A DNA stretch of 64,000 nucleotides. Origin: Chrysemys picta bellii. Its lineage: Eukaryota > Chordata > Testudines > Emydidae. The notes beneath the pieces are model-generated. The model did not search any database and had not been told where the DNA came from. It saw only the letters and a list, made by a program, of their open reading frames with translations. Every line of letters starts with the position of its first letter. Position 1 is the first letter of the stretch. Positions 24,238 to 36,101 of this stretch are shown here, piece by piece. The position numbers were made by a program, and so were the translations under genes. The stretch lies in NCBI RefSeq assembly GCF_011386835.1, contig NC_088795.1, positions 118,313,434-118,377,433 of the forward strand. Direction: 5' to 3'.

Positions 24238-24296
24238 ACAGACACTGGAATCCCTCCATTGACTTCAATGGGCACTGGATTGGATTCAACTGTAAT
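24238..24296. repeat. Old repeat with exact CCATTGACTTCAATGG palindrome
   Basis: A 16-base perfect palindrome at 24256-24271 sits between TTCCAACAGACACTGGAATC and GGGCACTGGATTGGATTC, matching the family layout seen elsewhere in the window. Confidence 0.5.
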
Positions 24297-24448
24297 AAAT
24301 CAACTCTATGATTTGGGAGATTTTGATACAAGAGGGATTTCTGGATATTAAAAAAAATTATATGAAGTTGCAATTTAAATTAGTGTCCATATTGTATAAA
24401 GTAGGATCAATTATTTTAATTATATTTTGACCTTATTCGCTTTTCTCA

Positions 24449-24476
24449 TATATATATATATATATGTGTGTGTGTA
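24449..24476. repeat. (TA)n(TG)n microsatellite
   Basis: A TA run passes directly into a TG run. A (GT)n run is at 24947-24966. Confidence 0.95.
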
Positions 24477-25168
24477 GCTTTGTAAACTCCTATTAAGTAC
24501 AGATCATGTTTATTTTCTACATATGCAGAGTGCCAGAAACGGATGAATTCTGTTATTCTTTCTTCTTGATCCCTTTTTAGACTCTCATGCACATAATAGC
24601 TATATTATATACAAATAAATGTTGAGACATGGATTCCAAGGAATTGCTTTGATCTGGATATTTTATCACTGTGTGTTTTATGTTTGTTAGAGTGTGTATT
24701 GAGAGAGACAGATATTCTCTCTGGTTTGGCAGAGCTGCATATGAGGCAAGAGCCAGGAAGTGAGGATTGGGGCAAAGACACTTCAAGCCAGCCAGACACT
24801 CATGCCTCCCTACACCAGCTAGGAAGGCTCTACACCACAAAAAGACTGCCCAACATAGTGAAAATCTTTCTAGGGGAAATTAAGACAAATTTTTGGCTGC
24901 TTTGAGGCACCAGGACACTGCAAAACAGCTGGATTGTATTGATGAGTTGTGTGTGTGTGTGTGTGTACACACAAGCATGTAGCAATATCCAGGGATACAC
25001 TAAATTGCAACCTGTCTGAGTTCTGGTCTGAATTCCATCCCCGCTACCAAGCTGAAGTACTCCTCCTTTGTGCAGAAAGGGGTGATTTTCACTCTTAATA
25101 CAACATCATATTAACACTGAAGGTGAATATTGTCTAAATTACCATATTACTCCCATATTTCATAAAGC

Positions 25169-25248
25169 GTAACCCACACACCTCCTGGGTGTTGTGTTCT
25201 GCCCCCTCTGGTGGCACCAAGACCACTTAGAGGAGGTGTGTGGGTTAC
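25169..25248. mobile_element. 80-bp perfect-arm inverted-repeat element (MITE)
   Basis: GTAACCCACACACCTCCT (25169-25186) is exactly inverted at 25231-25248, with a 44-base loop holding GCCCCCTCTGGTGGC. A perfect 18-base arm with a loop of this kind indicates a short foldback/MITE insertion. No convincing target duplication was found. Confidence 0.65.
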
Positions 25249-27599
25249 ACAAGCTACAGTTTTTATTTATTAACTTGGTTGATGTTTTTTTTTATGTCAA
25301 AGTCAATATCTATATGATCAATGACAGTGGATAGTTTTTGTGTTAAGCAGTATAACAAAGGTGTTTGCATCTTCAGTTATATGTTTGACCAATTAGTCTG
25401 CTTTACTGCATATCCTAACAAATGTACTATATGATTAAAAACAATGCGGTCAAGAAGATTTGTTGGTCTGGCCAAGAAATGTTCTCTTAGCAATGCTACT
25501 GGAGTTGTGAAAACACAAGAAGAATGTACTAAGTAGGAGTTCAGAAATCACCTTACTAGTTCCCGTGACTCATTCTTATTGGATTTACATTCATCAGCAA
25601 ATCCAAGAAAACAATTTGGTAATTTTAGCACAAAGCAGACAAAGAAGGATTTGCTAAGCTGATTAGAGACTGGGCTGTGAAATGTTTGAAAGATTCAGTT
25701 TGATATACATTTACAGGATATGCACTATGGATGGGCTATCTCAGATACAAACATTATTTTGCAACCAACCTACGCTCTAGAATGTATCTAATTCTGAAGC
25801 AGAGATTAGCCAGGGAAATGTTTTACCACGTATAACGAACGGTAAGAGGCAAGACTGTCTTGTTATATTCACACTTTTTGTCAGCTTCTCAACAATATTA
25901 ATAAACAGATGTGTCTGATCTTTAATAATGTTAATGCAACAAAATAATTTTCAGTAGAAATGTGGGGACTTGTATGTTATGTATAGATTAACACAGAGGT
26001 TACTATAGACTGACTTGTCTCTGGCAATTACTCAGATCACTAAGTTGATGGGTAACATTCATTATGGCAATAAATACCATATTTTCTGACTACATTTATT
26101 AATTCGTCTTTTTACCTCTTTATTAACCTATTGTATTGTTAAAGCTCTAGTAACCACATATTCTATTTACTAACCTGCAAATTAAAACAAACCTTTAACT
26201 TGATATTTTGGCTGATTAAATACAAATATTATATGAATGTTAAAGAACCTGTACTGGACAAAATAGCTCCCATGTAAAAATCTTCACTGTATTTCAGTAT
26301 TTCATACTACACATCATAAAGGCTTAAAACATTTCTCAGCGCACTTTCCTTGTGCCTCACTCATAAAAACAGATGCATTTACTCAGACTGTTAGGGCCTG
26401 ATTCTGCTAAATTAACTTCACTGTTAGATGAGGCTGCACAGCACCTCTCACAATGGGCTCTGCCTATTGCAGAACCAAGCACTCAACTATCAACTTATTC
26501 AGCTCGAGCTCTCACTTGTACATAGGGAAATGAGAAAGGCAATGACAACAGCATTCCCTGATGGTAGGCATGGTGTCATCTTATTTCTCTTCAAGATCCA
26601 AAATTTGGGATAATTTCAACTATCAAGACATGTCAACAATACACCATTTGGGATGTACTGTAGCATCCTAAACCTCAGCACAGTCCTTCATTTACATAGC
26701 AGGTAACTTAATTCCATTTCCTCCTCTGCACCTCAACCCGAGAGGATAATGCTTTTAATTTTACTAATATAGGAATACTGTTCCTGCTAATCTTTATTAT
26801 GCATTTGCAGTTCCTATTTGTCTTCCTAAATAGAATGAATCGTCCAGCAGCTCCAGTGACGCATTTCATTGTGCAAAAATTAATATGTATTAAACCACAT
26901 TTGTCTTGGTAGTAAATTAGTGAAGTTTATTAATACAACACATCTTAACAGGATTGTTTCCCACATGCTGATCCTGGATTACTTACTGAAATTGAATGTA
27001 CAGCTCTTGATATTTACTAGACCATTAGGTTTTTATTAGCATTGGTGCTCTTAATTTATGCTTTAAGAAAATTACCTCAAAAAATGAATATTAACACAGG
27101 ACTATCAACCATCCTATTGTTTCTCATCATGGGTGCGGTTAATTTGAGGGTTTTTTCATTATTGTATCACCATAATAAGCTTGAAGTTGTCAATAGTCCT
27201 ATGTTAATATTAATTTTTATTTTCTTAAAGCATGAATTCAGAGCATCAATACTAATATAAAGCAAGCATGTGAAATATCAAATGAATGTCTATGCTGTTT
27301 AATAATTTTAAGAGGTTAAACTTTTTTTTTTCTAAACCCCAAAGTTGAGTTGAGCCTCTTAAAATGATTAAACTTCATTGATACTCATTTTTTGGCATAA
27401 CAATAACCACATTTGAAACAAAAGATCTCAATATTTAATTTAGAAAGACACATTCAGGAAATTGGATAATAGTTTTTCATCAAAACAATTTTTGTCTTTC
27501 TTGACTGATATGCATCGGTACAAATTTTTAAAAAATAAGTAACCTTTCATCACCATAACTGTAAAATAATTTTTTAAAAACCCCTGATTTTTAGAACTG

Positions 27600-27662
27600 C
27601 TGAGCACCTGCCACTTCCATTGACTTTGTTTGGAGAGATGAGTGCTCAGAACTTCTGAAAAA
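27600..27662. repeat. Short palindromic repeat relic
   Basis: GAACTGCTGAGCACCTG and GAGTGCTCAGAACTTCTGAA flank a CCATTGACTTTG core; same layout as 8653-8708 and 44764-44851. Confidence 0.45.
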
Positions 27663-30369
27663 CAGCAGAATATAGAAAAGTTCTGAGCTTCAGATACCAG
27701 AAATTGGAAGAGACCACGAGAATGCCACTGAATAGGAGGTTTTCAGAGAGGTAGTTGTGTTTTTCCTGAATAGGAGGGTTCACAAGTACTCTACATGTTT
27801 AGCAGCACACTAATAGTTCACACTGAAGCTTATTACCCATTGTATTGATTTACTTCAGATGCTAAAAGCATCTATTTGGCTGGCATTTGGAAGGGGTTAG
27901 ATTTATTTAGCTGAATTCTTTCCCCAAACTGTACCTGGAGATTATGCTGTTCCATAAGTTTATGTAAGCAAGTTGCTTAAACTGTCCACTTTATCACATT
28001 ATTGTTTAACCAGAAGATAGAGTTGTCCTACATGCTTTGAGTGGTTATTTTTTAATAGTTTTCCTCAGTTTGGATCTCATGGATAAACTTTGTCAACCTT
28101 TTTGTTCAGTAATGCTAGAGTCTATCTGTCAGATTTTATCCTAAAGCATATTATTGTTCCAGTCAGAAAGGTAATGAGTGAAAAACCTGAAAACACAGGT
28201 AAGTTCTAGTGTTCCATCTAGATGCTCAATCAGCACTGATTAGAATATATCATGGACCCATGTAATTCTTGAACATGCTCGGATGCCATGGTGATGAGTC
28301 CATTATAAATGCCTAGGTCACTACTGGAGATAAGATGTTATGTTTGCATTGTTCTCTATTACTCTTTGAATGTATATGTTTGGCAAGTGTGGCATAACTG
28401 TCCTCAGTTTGTACATTTCATAAAAATAGTTTAAAATCAGAAATTGTATGAGAAAGGATGGATCCTGGTTTTGTAGGGCAGTAGCTATACATCACCGTGA
28501 GCTCACTTGATGCAGATAGCAAACTTAGTGGTCATACTTTTATTTATTCTCTTGATTCTATGACACATCTATGAGTTCCTGAACAAGCCAAGATCTTTAT
28601 GGCTCAGGACAACTCCCCAGGCCTCATCATATCCTCTGCCTCACAGCCAGTGTCTTCTAGTTCAGCACTGGAAAAGCCTCTAGAGGGATAAATGAATTTC
28701 TCCCTACTAAAATAGAGTACTTTAATGACTCTAGTGGGGGAAACAATTGCCATAATTGATTATATAGATACCTGGAGAAATAGATCACCACCTGGACTCA
28801 CCCGAGATCGGTTTGAGCTTAGTCAATACATCAATTATTGAATCCAATGCCTCTGCACCAGACTGACAATTAAGACAGTTTTAAGTATGAAGAGAAAAAA
28901 AAGAAACCTTGAAAGCCCAAATGTGCAGTCTGAACACATGAGCTGTTGGGATTCTGAATATGCAGGGAGATACTCAAAGCCATGGATTATATAGATAAAC
29001 CAAATCCATGACTACTAGATCTTTACACGAAAGAAGTGAAGTCTTCTTCATGGAAAGTTCCTACCAAAACATCTCTAAGGAGTGTCCTGAAAAAGCTAAC
29101 ACAAGAATCACATACATTGTAATTATTTTTATTCTCATTTCTCTTCCACTTAAGTCTGGATATCCTATTATAATGGAAAGACCAATAGAGATTAAGCAGT
29201 AATATTATATTCTGCAAAACTAGGAGACATCTTTGGTAAAGTGGATATCTTCTGGAATAAGGACCTTGGCTCTTTGACTATTTCTGGAAAAAAGAAAATA
29301 TCTGAGGACTGCATTTGAAATGCGTTATTCCCTTGGCAAACTATAGATAGTTCAGTTTTGGGGTATAGCCATTTATCTTTCAGGTGAAGTATAATTCTTC
29401 ATTTTCTGTTCATATCCATTCAATTTGCTGTAATTTCCTCTTATGTGTAATGCACTGCTGAATGGTCTAATGGGGTTATATGACTAAAGGATATACTTTA
29501 AAGCTGTGGTTTAAAGTTGTGGCGTATGTGAAAGTATGTATTACGATTATATTATTTTAGGTATGAGGTATGTGGGAGGTAAAATATATGTGTGGAAGGG
29601 AGATAGTGGTTGAAACCCAAGGATTTTGTAAGGGCCCAACTGGGTTACTAGAAGCTACCCCACAATGCTGGTTCAAAAGTCAGCAGTGGGACAAGGATCA
29701 TTGGAGTGGTGAATGTGGAGACTTGCCTGCTGAAGGTGTCCGTGCTGGCTAAAGATGCCAAGAAAGGCCGCTCCAGACTCCAGAGACTGGTACCTCAGGG
29801 ATGCAGAGGCTGCCGAGAGGGTGGCGGTGAGACCAGACTGAGAAAACATCAGATGCCAGGGTTTATGAAAAGGAAGCCTGAGAACTGGGGTATAAAATAA
29901 GACTTTACAGGGCTTGAAAAGGACACTGCCAGATGGCCAAAATTGGAGTTCACTCATAGGTGTTAATTGTAAACAGTAAATAGTAAATTACAAGTTTATT
30001 AATTCAGGCTGGTGTGGAGCTGTGGTAAATAGGGTTTTTCTACAGCAAGCATAAAAAATCAGCTACTATACCTACCAGGGGACGACCCTCATGCCACCAC
30101 TCTGGGCCATACCAGGTCCTTGTAACAAGGGAGCAGAGGGAAGGGTGTCCCTTCTTAGTGAGAAGCTTGGTAGTGACAGCAGGTATCTGAGACTGGGTTG
30201 TAGGAAATCCGGGGTCATGAAAAAAGTAAACATGGTTAAGCTGTTTATAGGCAGGAATGCTTATGCTCTCAATCTTCCACTTACGTACATGTCTTATGCT
30301 CAGGTGTGGGATAGTAAAGATATCATTCTTTTTTTATGGTTCCTTTCTTTCTGCAAAGCTGGGTCCAGC

Positions 30370-30495
30370 TAGGGTGACCAGATGTCCCGATTTTATAGGA
30401 ACAGTCCCGATTTTTGGGTCTTTTTTTTTTATATAGAATCCTATTACCCCCAAATCCCTGTCCCGATTTTTCACACTTGCTCTCTGGTCACCCTA
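30370..30495. mobile_element. hAT-type MITE, 126 bp, near-intact ends
   Basis: Ends TAGGGTGACCAGATGTCCC and the reversed right end TAGGGTGACCAGAGAGCAAG share a perfect 13-base terminal inverted repeat. CCCGATTTT occurs three times inside. Flanking 8-mers GGTCCAGC (30362-30369) and GGCCCAGC (30496-30503) differ at one base. The terminus is close to that of the 1.7-kb element at 1612, which may be a relative with a large extra interior. Confidence 0.88.
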
Positions 30496-30913
30496 GGCCC
30501 AGCACTAGAGAACATCTTTTAGGTATTTATAAAGCACCTGTCACTATAATATTTAAATTCTAATGTGACATTGGGGAAAATCTGATTTGTAGAGGTGATA
30601 AGATGAACTAATAGGTCTTTTTTATTTCTTTCTCCTATAATCTGATAAAAGGGAGAAGGGACAGAGAAGACTGCAAGGGGGAAATTACTTTTTTGCATAA
30701 ATAAATTTCTCTCCCTCTCTCTCTCTCTGATTGACAGCAACCATTTCTGGAGCTGGGCACGTATCAATCTGCTGTCCTTTAAAGATTTTCCAGCCCTTCT
30801 CTGCATCGTAAAATACAGTAAAAACAAAAATAAAGGTAGAAGTAGTTCAGGTTTTATTATGCTTTTCTCTTGTGTTTGAATACTGCCAAATGAATTAACC
30901 TATCCTAAGTTAA

Positions 30914-31020
30914 GGCCAGGTTCTGTTCACATTAGGTAGGTCACTACTCCACGAGCACCCTGGGAATGCTCACAAAGTAAGATCCTACTCAGTGTCAATG
31001 AGGGTGGCAGAACCTGATCC
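30914..31020. repeat. Old palindromic repeat (GCCAGGTTCTG / CAGAACCTGATCC arms)
   Basis: The left GCCAGGTTCTGTTCAC and right GGTGGCAGAACCTGATCC are inverted around a TCAATGAGGG-containing centre. Same broad family as the CATTGACTTCAATG elements. Confidence 0.45.
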
Positions 31021-31928
31021 TCAATAACTTACTCATGTCAGCAGAGAACATAAATTCACACAATTACTTCAGTGCATTGATACATGCTGATCATTTTGAT
31101 TAAATCCGCTTTCTTAAATGATATTTAACCTTACTGCTGCTTTTGCTCTGGTAACACATTACACTGTATTCTATTAAACAGCTGTCTCTGCCCAATGTTC
31201 TTTGTAGCCACAGCATGCAGCATGGCATTCTCTTCTATTTTTTTTTACTATGAAGGTTGCTATATTTAAAATTATATTTAAAATTATCCCTTTGCCAAAT
31301 ATCCCAAAATCATGTTGCTGTGCTGGCTAAGGTGCAAATTAATTCTTTTAAATGAAGTTCTTCATTGAAAAGTTTAATAATATGCACACCACGAGCTTTC
31401 AAAGAGCTGCACAACACAATAATGCATTTTTGTGGCAACGTGTAGTGGAAGCAGTTGGACTGCACTTACCTTATTGCTAGAAGCAAATATCACAAGCTGC
31501 TCACAACAGATTTTTAATTAACATATGTTGCCTCCCACAAGTATAAAGAGTGGCGTAAATCAATGCACCGCCATTGAATTCAATGGTGCATTGCCAATTT
31601 GCACTAGCTGAGGATGTGGCCCAAAGTCTGCATGTTGCAGTTAGAGTTTAATAAAAGCAGCATATGTCTCCGTGAGCTGGTATAATTCCACAGAAAGGCC
31701 TGGTTTCCTTCTTGCACAGCGGGGATACATGAATGATTCCCGTTATGAACTGATGGGTTAGTTGTACGTAAATCCCCACATATCAAGATGAAACTATACT
31801 ACCAATCTGAAGTGTTTTAAATATCTCCATACTAAGTTCATTTCAAATGTATTCACTAGGAGCAAATCCTGTGGCTGAGAACTCACTCCTTGTATCTGGA
31901 CCAAGAGGCAGTTGGAGAGCTGTAAAAG

Positions 31929-31979
<51 letters not shown>
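31929..31979. repeat. (CT)n(CA)n compound microsatellite
   Basis: About 13 CT units join about 12 CA units without interruption. Confidence 0.95.
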
Positions 31980-32672
31980 CCTCACACCCTGCCAATTTCA
32001 GTCAACATAAAACCTGATTTTCAGAAGTGCTCATCACACACAGTACCCATTGCTTGAGGCCAAGAACTTTTCTTTTGGTACTTTCGTAGCTCAAATCTGG
32101 CCAGAAAAGATTTGAATTAAGATTATATGCATTAGGTTCCCTGTGGTTTATATTTTCTATATTCAGTTTTAACAGAGAAGGAATGATCAATGCCTGCAAA
32201 TAGGAACCTATCAGAGAAATGCTGACCTAATCCCACTGCAATAGTGTGACTGTAGCTCTAGTAATATTGTTCTTTCAGGCCAGAAAGTGCCCCAAGATGT
32301 TTATATTTAATTTCATAGGTTTCTGATACGGTGTTTCAACAAAAACAAACCCATTTAGCAACAGTGTTAAATTGGGGGACTGTCATTTGAAACTTTGCTC
32401 CTTTGAAAGATGCTCTGGAGTATATAGTGCCAGCTTGCATGTTTCAGGGCTAGTCTCCTTAACTACTATGTCTACAGCTTCTTGTCAGCAGGCCAATTGC
32501 CACTGATGTTTAAGTAAAACTCCCCAGTAATTCAATGAGGAGCTCTGCTTAAAAACTGATGGCATTATATAGCCCAGTGTAATTTCTGAAACATGAATTA
32601 CAGCCCCGCTTCATGCATTTCTGCTGACTGTTGATATCCAGGCTGTGAGTCACTGCAACAGAGCATTTAAGG

Positions 32673-33472
32673 CAGGAGCAGGCAAACTTTTTGGCCTGAG
32701 GGCCGCATCGGGTTTTGTAAATTGTATGGAGGGCCGGTTAGGGGAAGAGGTCGTGGTCCAGCCCCCACCTCCTATCTGTCCCCGCCCCCGAATCCTGCCC
32801 CGTCCAACCCCCCCCCTGTTCCCTGATGGCCCCTCTGGGACCCCTGCCCCATCCACACACCCCCGATCCCTATCCCCTGACTTCCCCTGGATCCCCACCG
32901 CCTCATCCAACCCCTCCTCTCATTCCTGATGGGGCCCCCCGGGACCCCTGCCCCATCCAATCATTCCTTCTCCCTGTCCCCTGACTACCCCTGCCCCTGA
33001 CTGCCCCCTGCCACCCCATCCAACCCCCCCGCTCTCCTTCTTGACTGCCCCCCTCCAGGACCCCTGCACCCATTCAACCCCTTGTTCCCACCTGACCGCC
33101 CCAACCCCTATCCACACCCCCACCCCCTGACCACCACCCCAAACTCCCCTGCCCTCTATCCAACCCTCCCCCCGGCTCCTTGCCCCCTTACAGCGCTGCC
33201 TGGTGGCATTACAGCCGCACCGCCTGGTTGAAGCCAGGCCACACCGCCGCCACCACGCAGCACAGAGCACCGGGTCAGGCCAGGCTCTGCAGCTGCACTG
33301 CCCCAGGAGCTCACAGCCCTGCCACCCAGAGCATTGCACCAGCTGCAGAGCAAGCGAGCTGAGGCTGCGGGGGAGGGGAGGCAGCAGGTGAAGGGCTGAG
33401 GGCGAGCTTCCCGGGACAGGAGCTCGGTGGCCAGGCAGGATGGTCCCGCAGGCCATAGTTTGCCCACCTCTG
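32673..33472. mobile_element. hAT-type non-autonomous transposon, 800 bp, perfect TSD
   Basis: Left end CAGGAGCAGGCAAACTTTTT and reversed right end CAGAGGTGGGCAAACTATGG are imperfect inverted repeats. The 8-mer ATTTAAGG flanks both sides exactly (32665-32672 and 33473-33480). The interior is one long C-rich tract of CCCCTG/CCCCATCCA units followed by a GC-rich block with CTG-type repeats; there is no transposase. Ends resemble those of the element at 47855 (GGGCAAACT), suggesting one family. Confidence 0.88.
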
Positions 33473-33665
33473 ATTTAAGGCACCCAGGGTTACAGGACAG
33501 GTGATGACACAACCTCTCATTGGTCTGAGTTGAACCCCAAAACTTGACATATGTGCTACACTTCATTCCTATTACTGACATCCTTGTATTGTCTTTCGCC
33601 CTCAATTGTGCTTCTAACAACCTCCTGTTGCATGTTGTTTCTGTTTAGGCCCCAGTCCTGCAACA

Positions 33666-34004
33666 TGCTATAGGAAATTGCTGGCCTTTCTCCCCCAATC
33701 CTGGAAGAACTAAGGTCAGGCCCAAGTCTCTTCCTCGGAGCACAGTTTAATAATTCAAACAAAAAAACCCTCAGAGTAACACAAAATAAAACTATTCCCT
33801 TGACCAACACAGGCTGCAGGGGCCAAGAGGTCTTTCAATCTTTGCCTCTGTCACACAGGGCCCAACCTCTCTTCTGCAGAGCTGCCCTTCAGCTCAGCTC
33901 CATCAGCCCTTCAGAGGGATCACCTACCTTCCCAGCTGAGTCTGACAGATGAAAGGGCTGACCCAGGTCTCCTGGCCCTTAAATGGGCAAGATAACCGGT
34001 TACA
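33666..34004 (-). mobile_element. LTR of a Gypsy-type element, left copy
   Basis: Read on the minus strand it runs TGTAACCGGTTATC ... to CA at 33666, sharing blocks with the LTR at 39827-40182 (GGGCCCTTAAATGG-type start, GATTGAAAG, TTAATAAACTG-like polyA region, GGCCAGCA). A diverged primer-site-like sequence follows at 33665-33650. Same orientation as the other copy, so the two could bound one element or be two separate insertions. Confidence 0.6.
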
Positions 34005-34009
34005 TACCT

Positions 34010-34590
34010 GTCTTTTTTTGTGGGGGGGAGTCAACTTCTCCCTCCAGTGTCTCAAACTTCTCATCCTTTTCAGCCGTGTGCTAATTCTGCAGGAGGATTT
34101 CATGGTGAAGTTTCATCACCTCCTCCTCCAATATCAAGTGCTCTGCTTATCAGTTGCATCCTTCAGTCTCATATGGACAACTTCTTGTTCCTTCATTATT
34201 GCTTGTGCCAAAACCTTGTCCCTTGAAGAGAGCATTATGCCATCTAAATCTGCAGGCTGCTAGGTAGAGCCATTGGCCTCCACCCTATTCTTATCAATCA
34301 CAGAAACCTTCTTCCCCAGATCTCTCCCACCCATTCCTTGAGTGGTCAGCAGGGTAGTTTTAGTGGCTACTGCCACCACTTCTAGGTCTGCTCTGTACAC
34401 CATTTCTGCAGATGTGTTGGTCTTTGGGTCCAATTCCTCCCCCATATCCCTGGACTCCTGACCAAGGGAGAACCCCTCTGCCCTTCTGCCTCACTTCAGG
34501 CACCTGAAGCTCACACAGGACCATTAACAGACTATGCTGTTCTCCCAACTTTGACTCTGTCCTGTGAGCCATCCTTCTGAAACCCTTCTG
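34010..34590 (-). pseudogene. Unidentified decayed minus-strand reading frame, partly coiled-coil
   Basis: On the minus strand a frame runs from about 34480 (SRDMGEELDPKTNTSAEMVY) through DLGKKVSVIDKNRVEANGST, a stop, then KVLAQAIMKEQEVVHMRLKD and, after one frame change, ILEEEVMKLHHEILLQN and EKDEKFETLEGEVDS. It ends at an ACAG|GTATGT site that abuts the LTR. The composition suggests a former coiled-coil protein or a captured/gag-like segment. I cannot name it. Confidence 0.4.
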
Positions 34591-34598
34591 TGATGCTG

Positions 34599-34667
34599 GC
34601 AGACCCGGTGCCAGCTTATGCCAAGGCCCCTGAGCCTCACTGAACACTGACAAATGAATAGTCTTGG
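34599..34667 (+). repeat. Copy of the pre-LTR motif of the Gypsy element
   Basis: GCCTCACTGAACACTGACAA at 34634 onward matches GCCTCATTGAACACGGACAA near 38034, which lies just before the 3' LTR. The flanking GCAGACC is also shared. It marks the left side of the plus-strand Gypsy body. Confidence 0.6.
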
Positions 34668-34774
34668 CAGAATTCACATGCTGCAGGTCAATTGAATTTA
34701 TAGAGCATAACCCAGCACTATTAAAAGTTTAAACTTCATATTGAGAGGTTTTTAAAGGTAAAAGATTAGACACA

Positions 34775-35550
34775 ATGAGTGAACCACACTCGTATGATAA
34801 TCTTGAGAGAAAAGACCTTGAACGTCTCTGCTTGCAGAGGGGAATATCCCATAAAAGGAAAACCCCAGATCAGAAACTGAGAGCTTTGCTCAGAAGTTTT
34901 GACCAGACATCCAAAGACCTTCCTGCATCACTTGTCACAGAGTCCACTGCAAGGGAACTTGACTGACTTGGTGGCCCAGGAAGAATGTAAGCACAAGAGA
35001 CTGATGGCAGAACTGTGGACCGGGGAAACTGATTCAACCCAAGCAGCAGTCAAAGCCAGTGAGGAGGCTGACAAGAGAGCCCACCAAAGACGCATGGCCA
35101 GAAAACAGGTTGAGGAGAGAGCCATCAAAGACACATGGAACAAATAGCAGCAGTCAGAGGCAACGCTGAAGCTGAAGCGAGGGCACACCAGAAGCAGATG
35201 GAAGCTCACACATTGCAGCTCAGAGTACTGGAGCAGCAAAAGGAGATTCCCCAGCGAGTGAATACAACCTCCCCCCCGCCCCCACCCCAAGACACAAGGG
35301 AATGAGAGAAAGTCTGCCCAATTTAAAAAGAGACTGACTGTATAGAAGAGTTCCTGTCCTCCTTTGAGAGACTGAGTTGGATCCACATTATCTCAGAGAA
35401 CAAATGGACGCCTATCCTCTTGACCAGATGAACTGGGAAGGCAAGACAAGTTTTTAATGATATGGAAAAGGGTGATGCTATGATGTATAAGAAATGTAAA
35501 GAAAACCTATTGAAAGGTTTAAGATTGCCCCTGAGTCCTGCTGAAGCATA
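34775..35550 (+). pseudogene. Gypsy-type gag remnant (plus-strand element)
   Basis: Starts ATG with a SAP-like helix-loop-helix (DNLERKDLERLCLQRGISHK) and a stop after 64 residues. Coiled-coil pieces in shifted frames follow (KASEEADKRAHQRRMARKQV; AEARAHQKQMEAHTLQLRVL), then at about 35342 a SCAN-like capsid segment (EEFLSSFERLSWIHIISENK, then TGKARQVFNDMEKGDAMMYK). At least two frameshifts and internal stops; inactive. Confidence 0.8.
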
Positions 35551-35947
35551 GAAATGTTAAAATGTTTGACAATTTCACACCTGTTGAATATGTACAAAAT
35601 ATGTAATTTTATAAGAAAATAGATAATGGTAACAGGGGCTGAAGGTGACTATGAAAAACTGATCTGATGGCCCAGGAACAATTGTTATGGGTAGTTACAG
35701 ACAAGCTAGAGGCAGCCATCTGTGACAAAAATAAAATAAAATAAAAAACCTTCCACAGTTTTGGAGGCTAAAGAAATTGTTGAATCAAGGGCTCATGGGG
35801 GGCACAAATCCCAGGGGAAGGAAAACCCCCCTGTGCCTCAGGTTCAGAGGGAGGAGGGATCTGGAAATAAGCCTGTCCTCAACTTTGATTTTAAAAAATA
35901 CAAACCCAGGTTTTAAAAACCCCTGAACTAAGGGAAGGCAGATCATC

Positions 35948-35980
35948 TGTCATCAGTGTGGGGCTCCTGGACATATAAAA
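35948..35980 (+). pseudogene. Nucleocapsid zinc-knuckle remnant
   Basis: CHQCGAPGHIK is the CX2CX4H part of a retroelement CCHC knuckle; the last Cys is replaced by Asn/stop context. It lies between gag and the protease-like region, as expected. Confidence 0.7.
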
Positions 35981-36101
35981 CCAAATTAGCAGAGGAGGTG
36001 AAAGGCTCAACTATATTAGGACGGAGCCTTGGGAAGGAAGTGAAGAATTTATTAAGAATGCGGGGGTAAAGAGCACAGATTGTAAGGGCTGGCGGGACAC
36101 G

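Noticed and set aside
23843..24373. A 176-codon open frame on the minus strand
   Set aside because: It runs through the CCATTGACTTCAATGG repeat and T-rich sequence, has no domain, no splice context and a composition typical of chance frames in AT-rich DNA.
32920..33456. 178-codon minus-strand open frame rich in Gly
   Set aside because: It reads the G-rich strand of the C-rich hAT core (glycine/tryptophan low-complexity) and is a compositional artefact.
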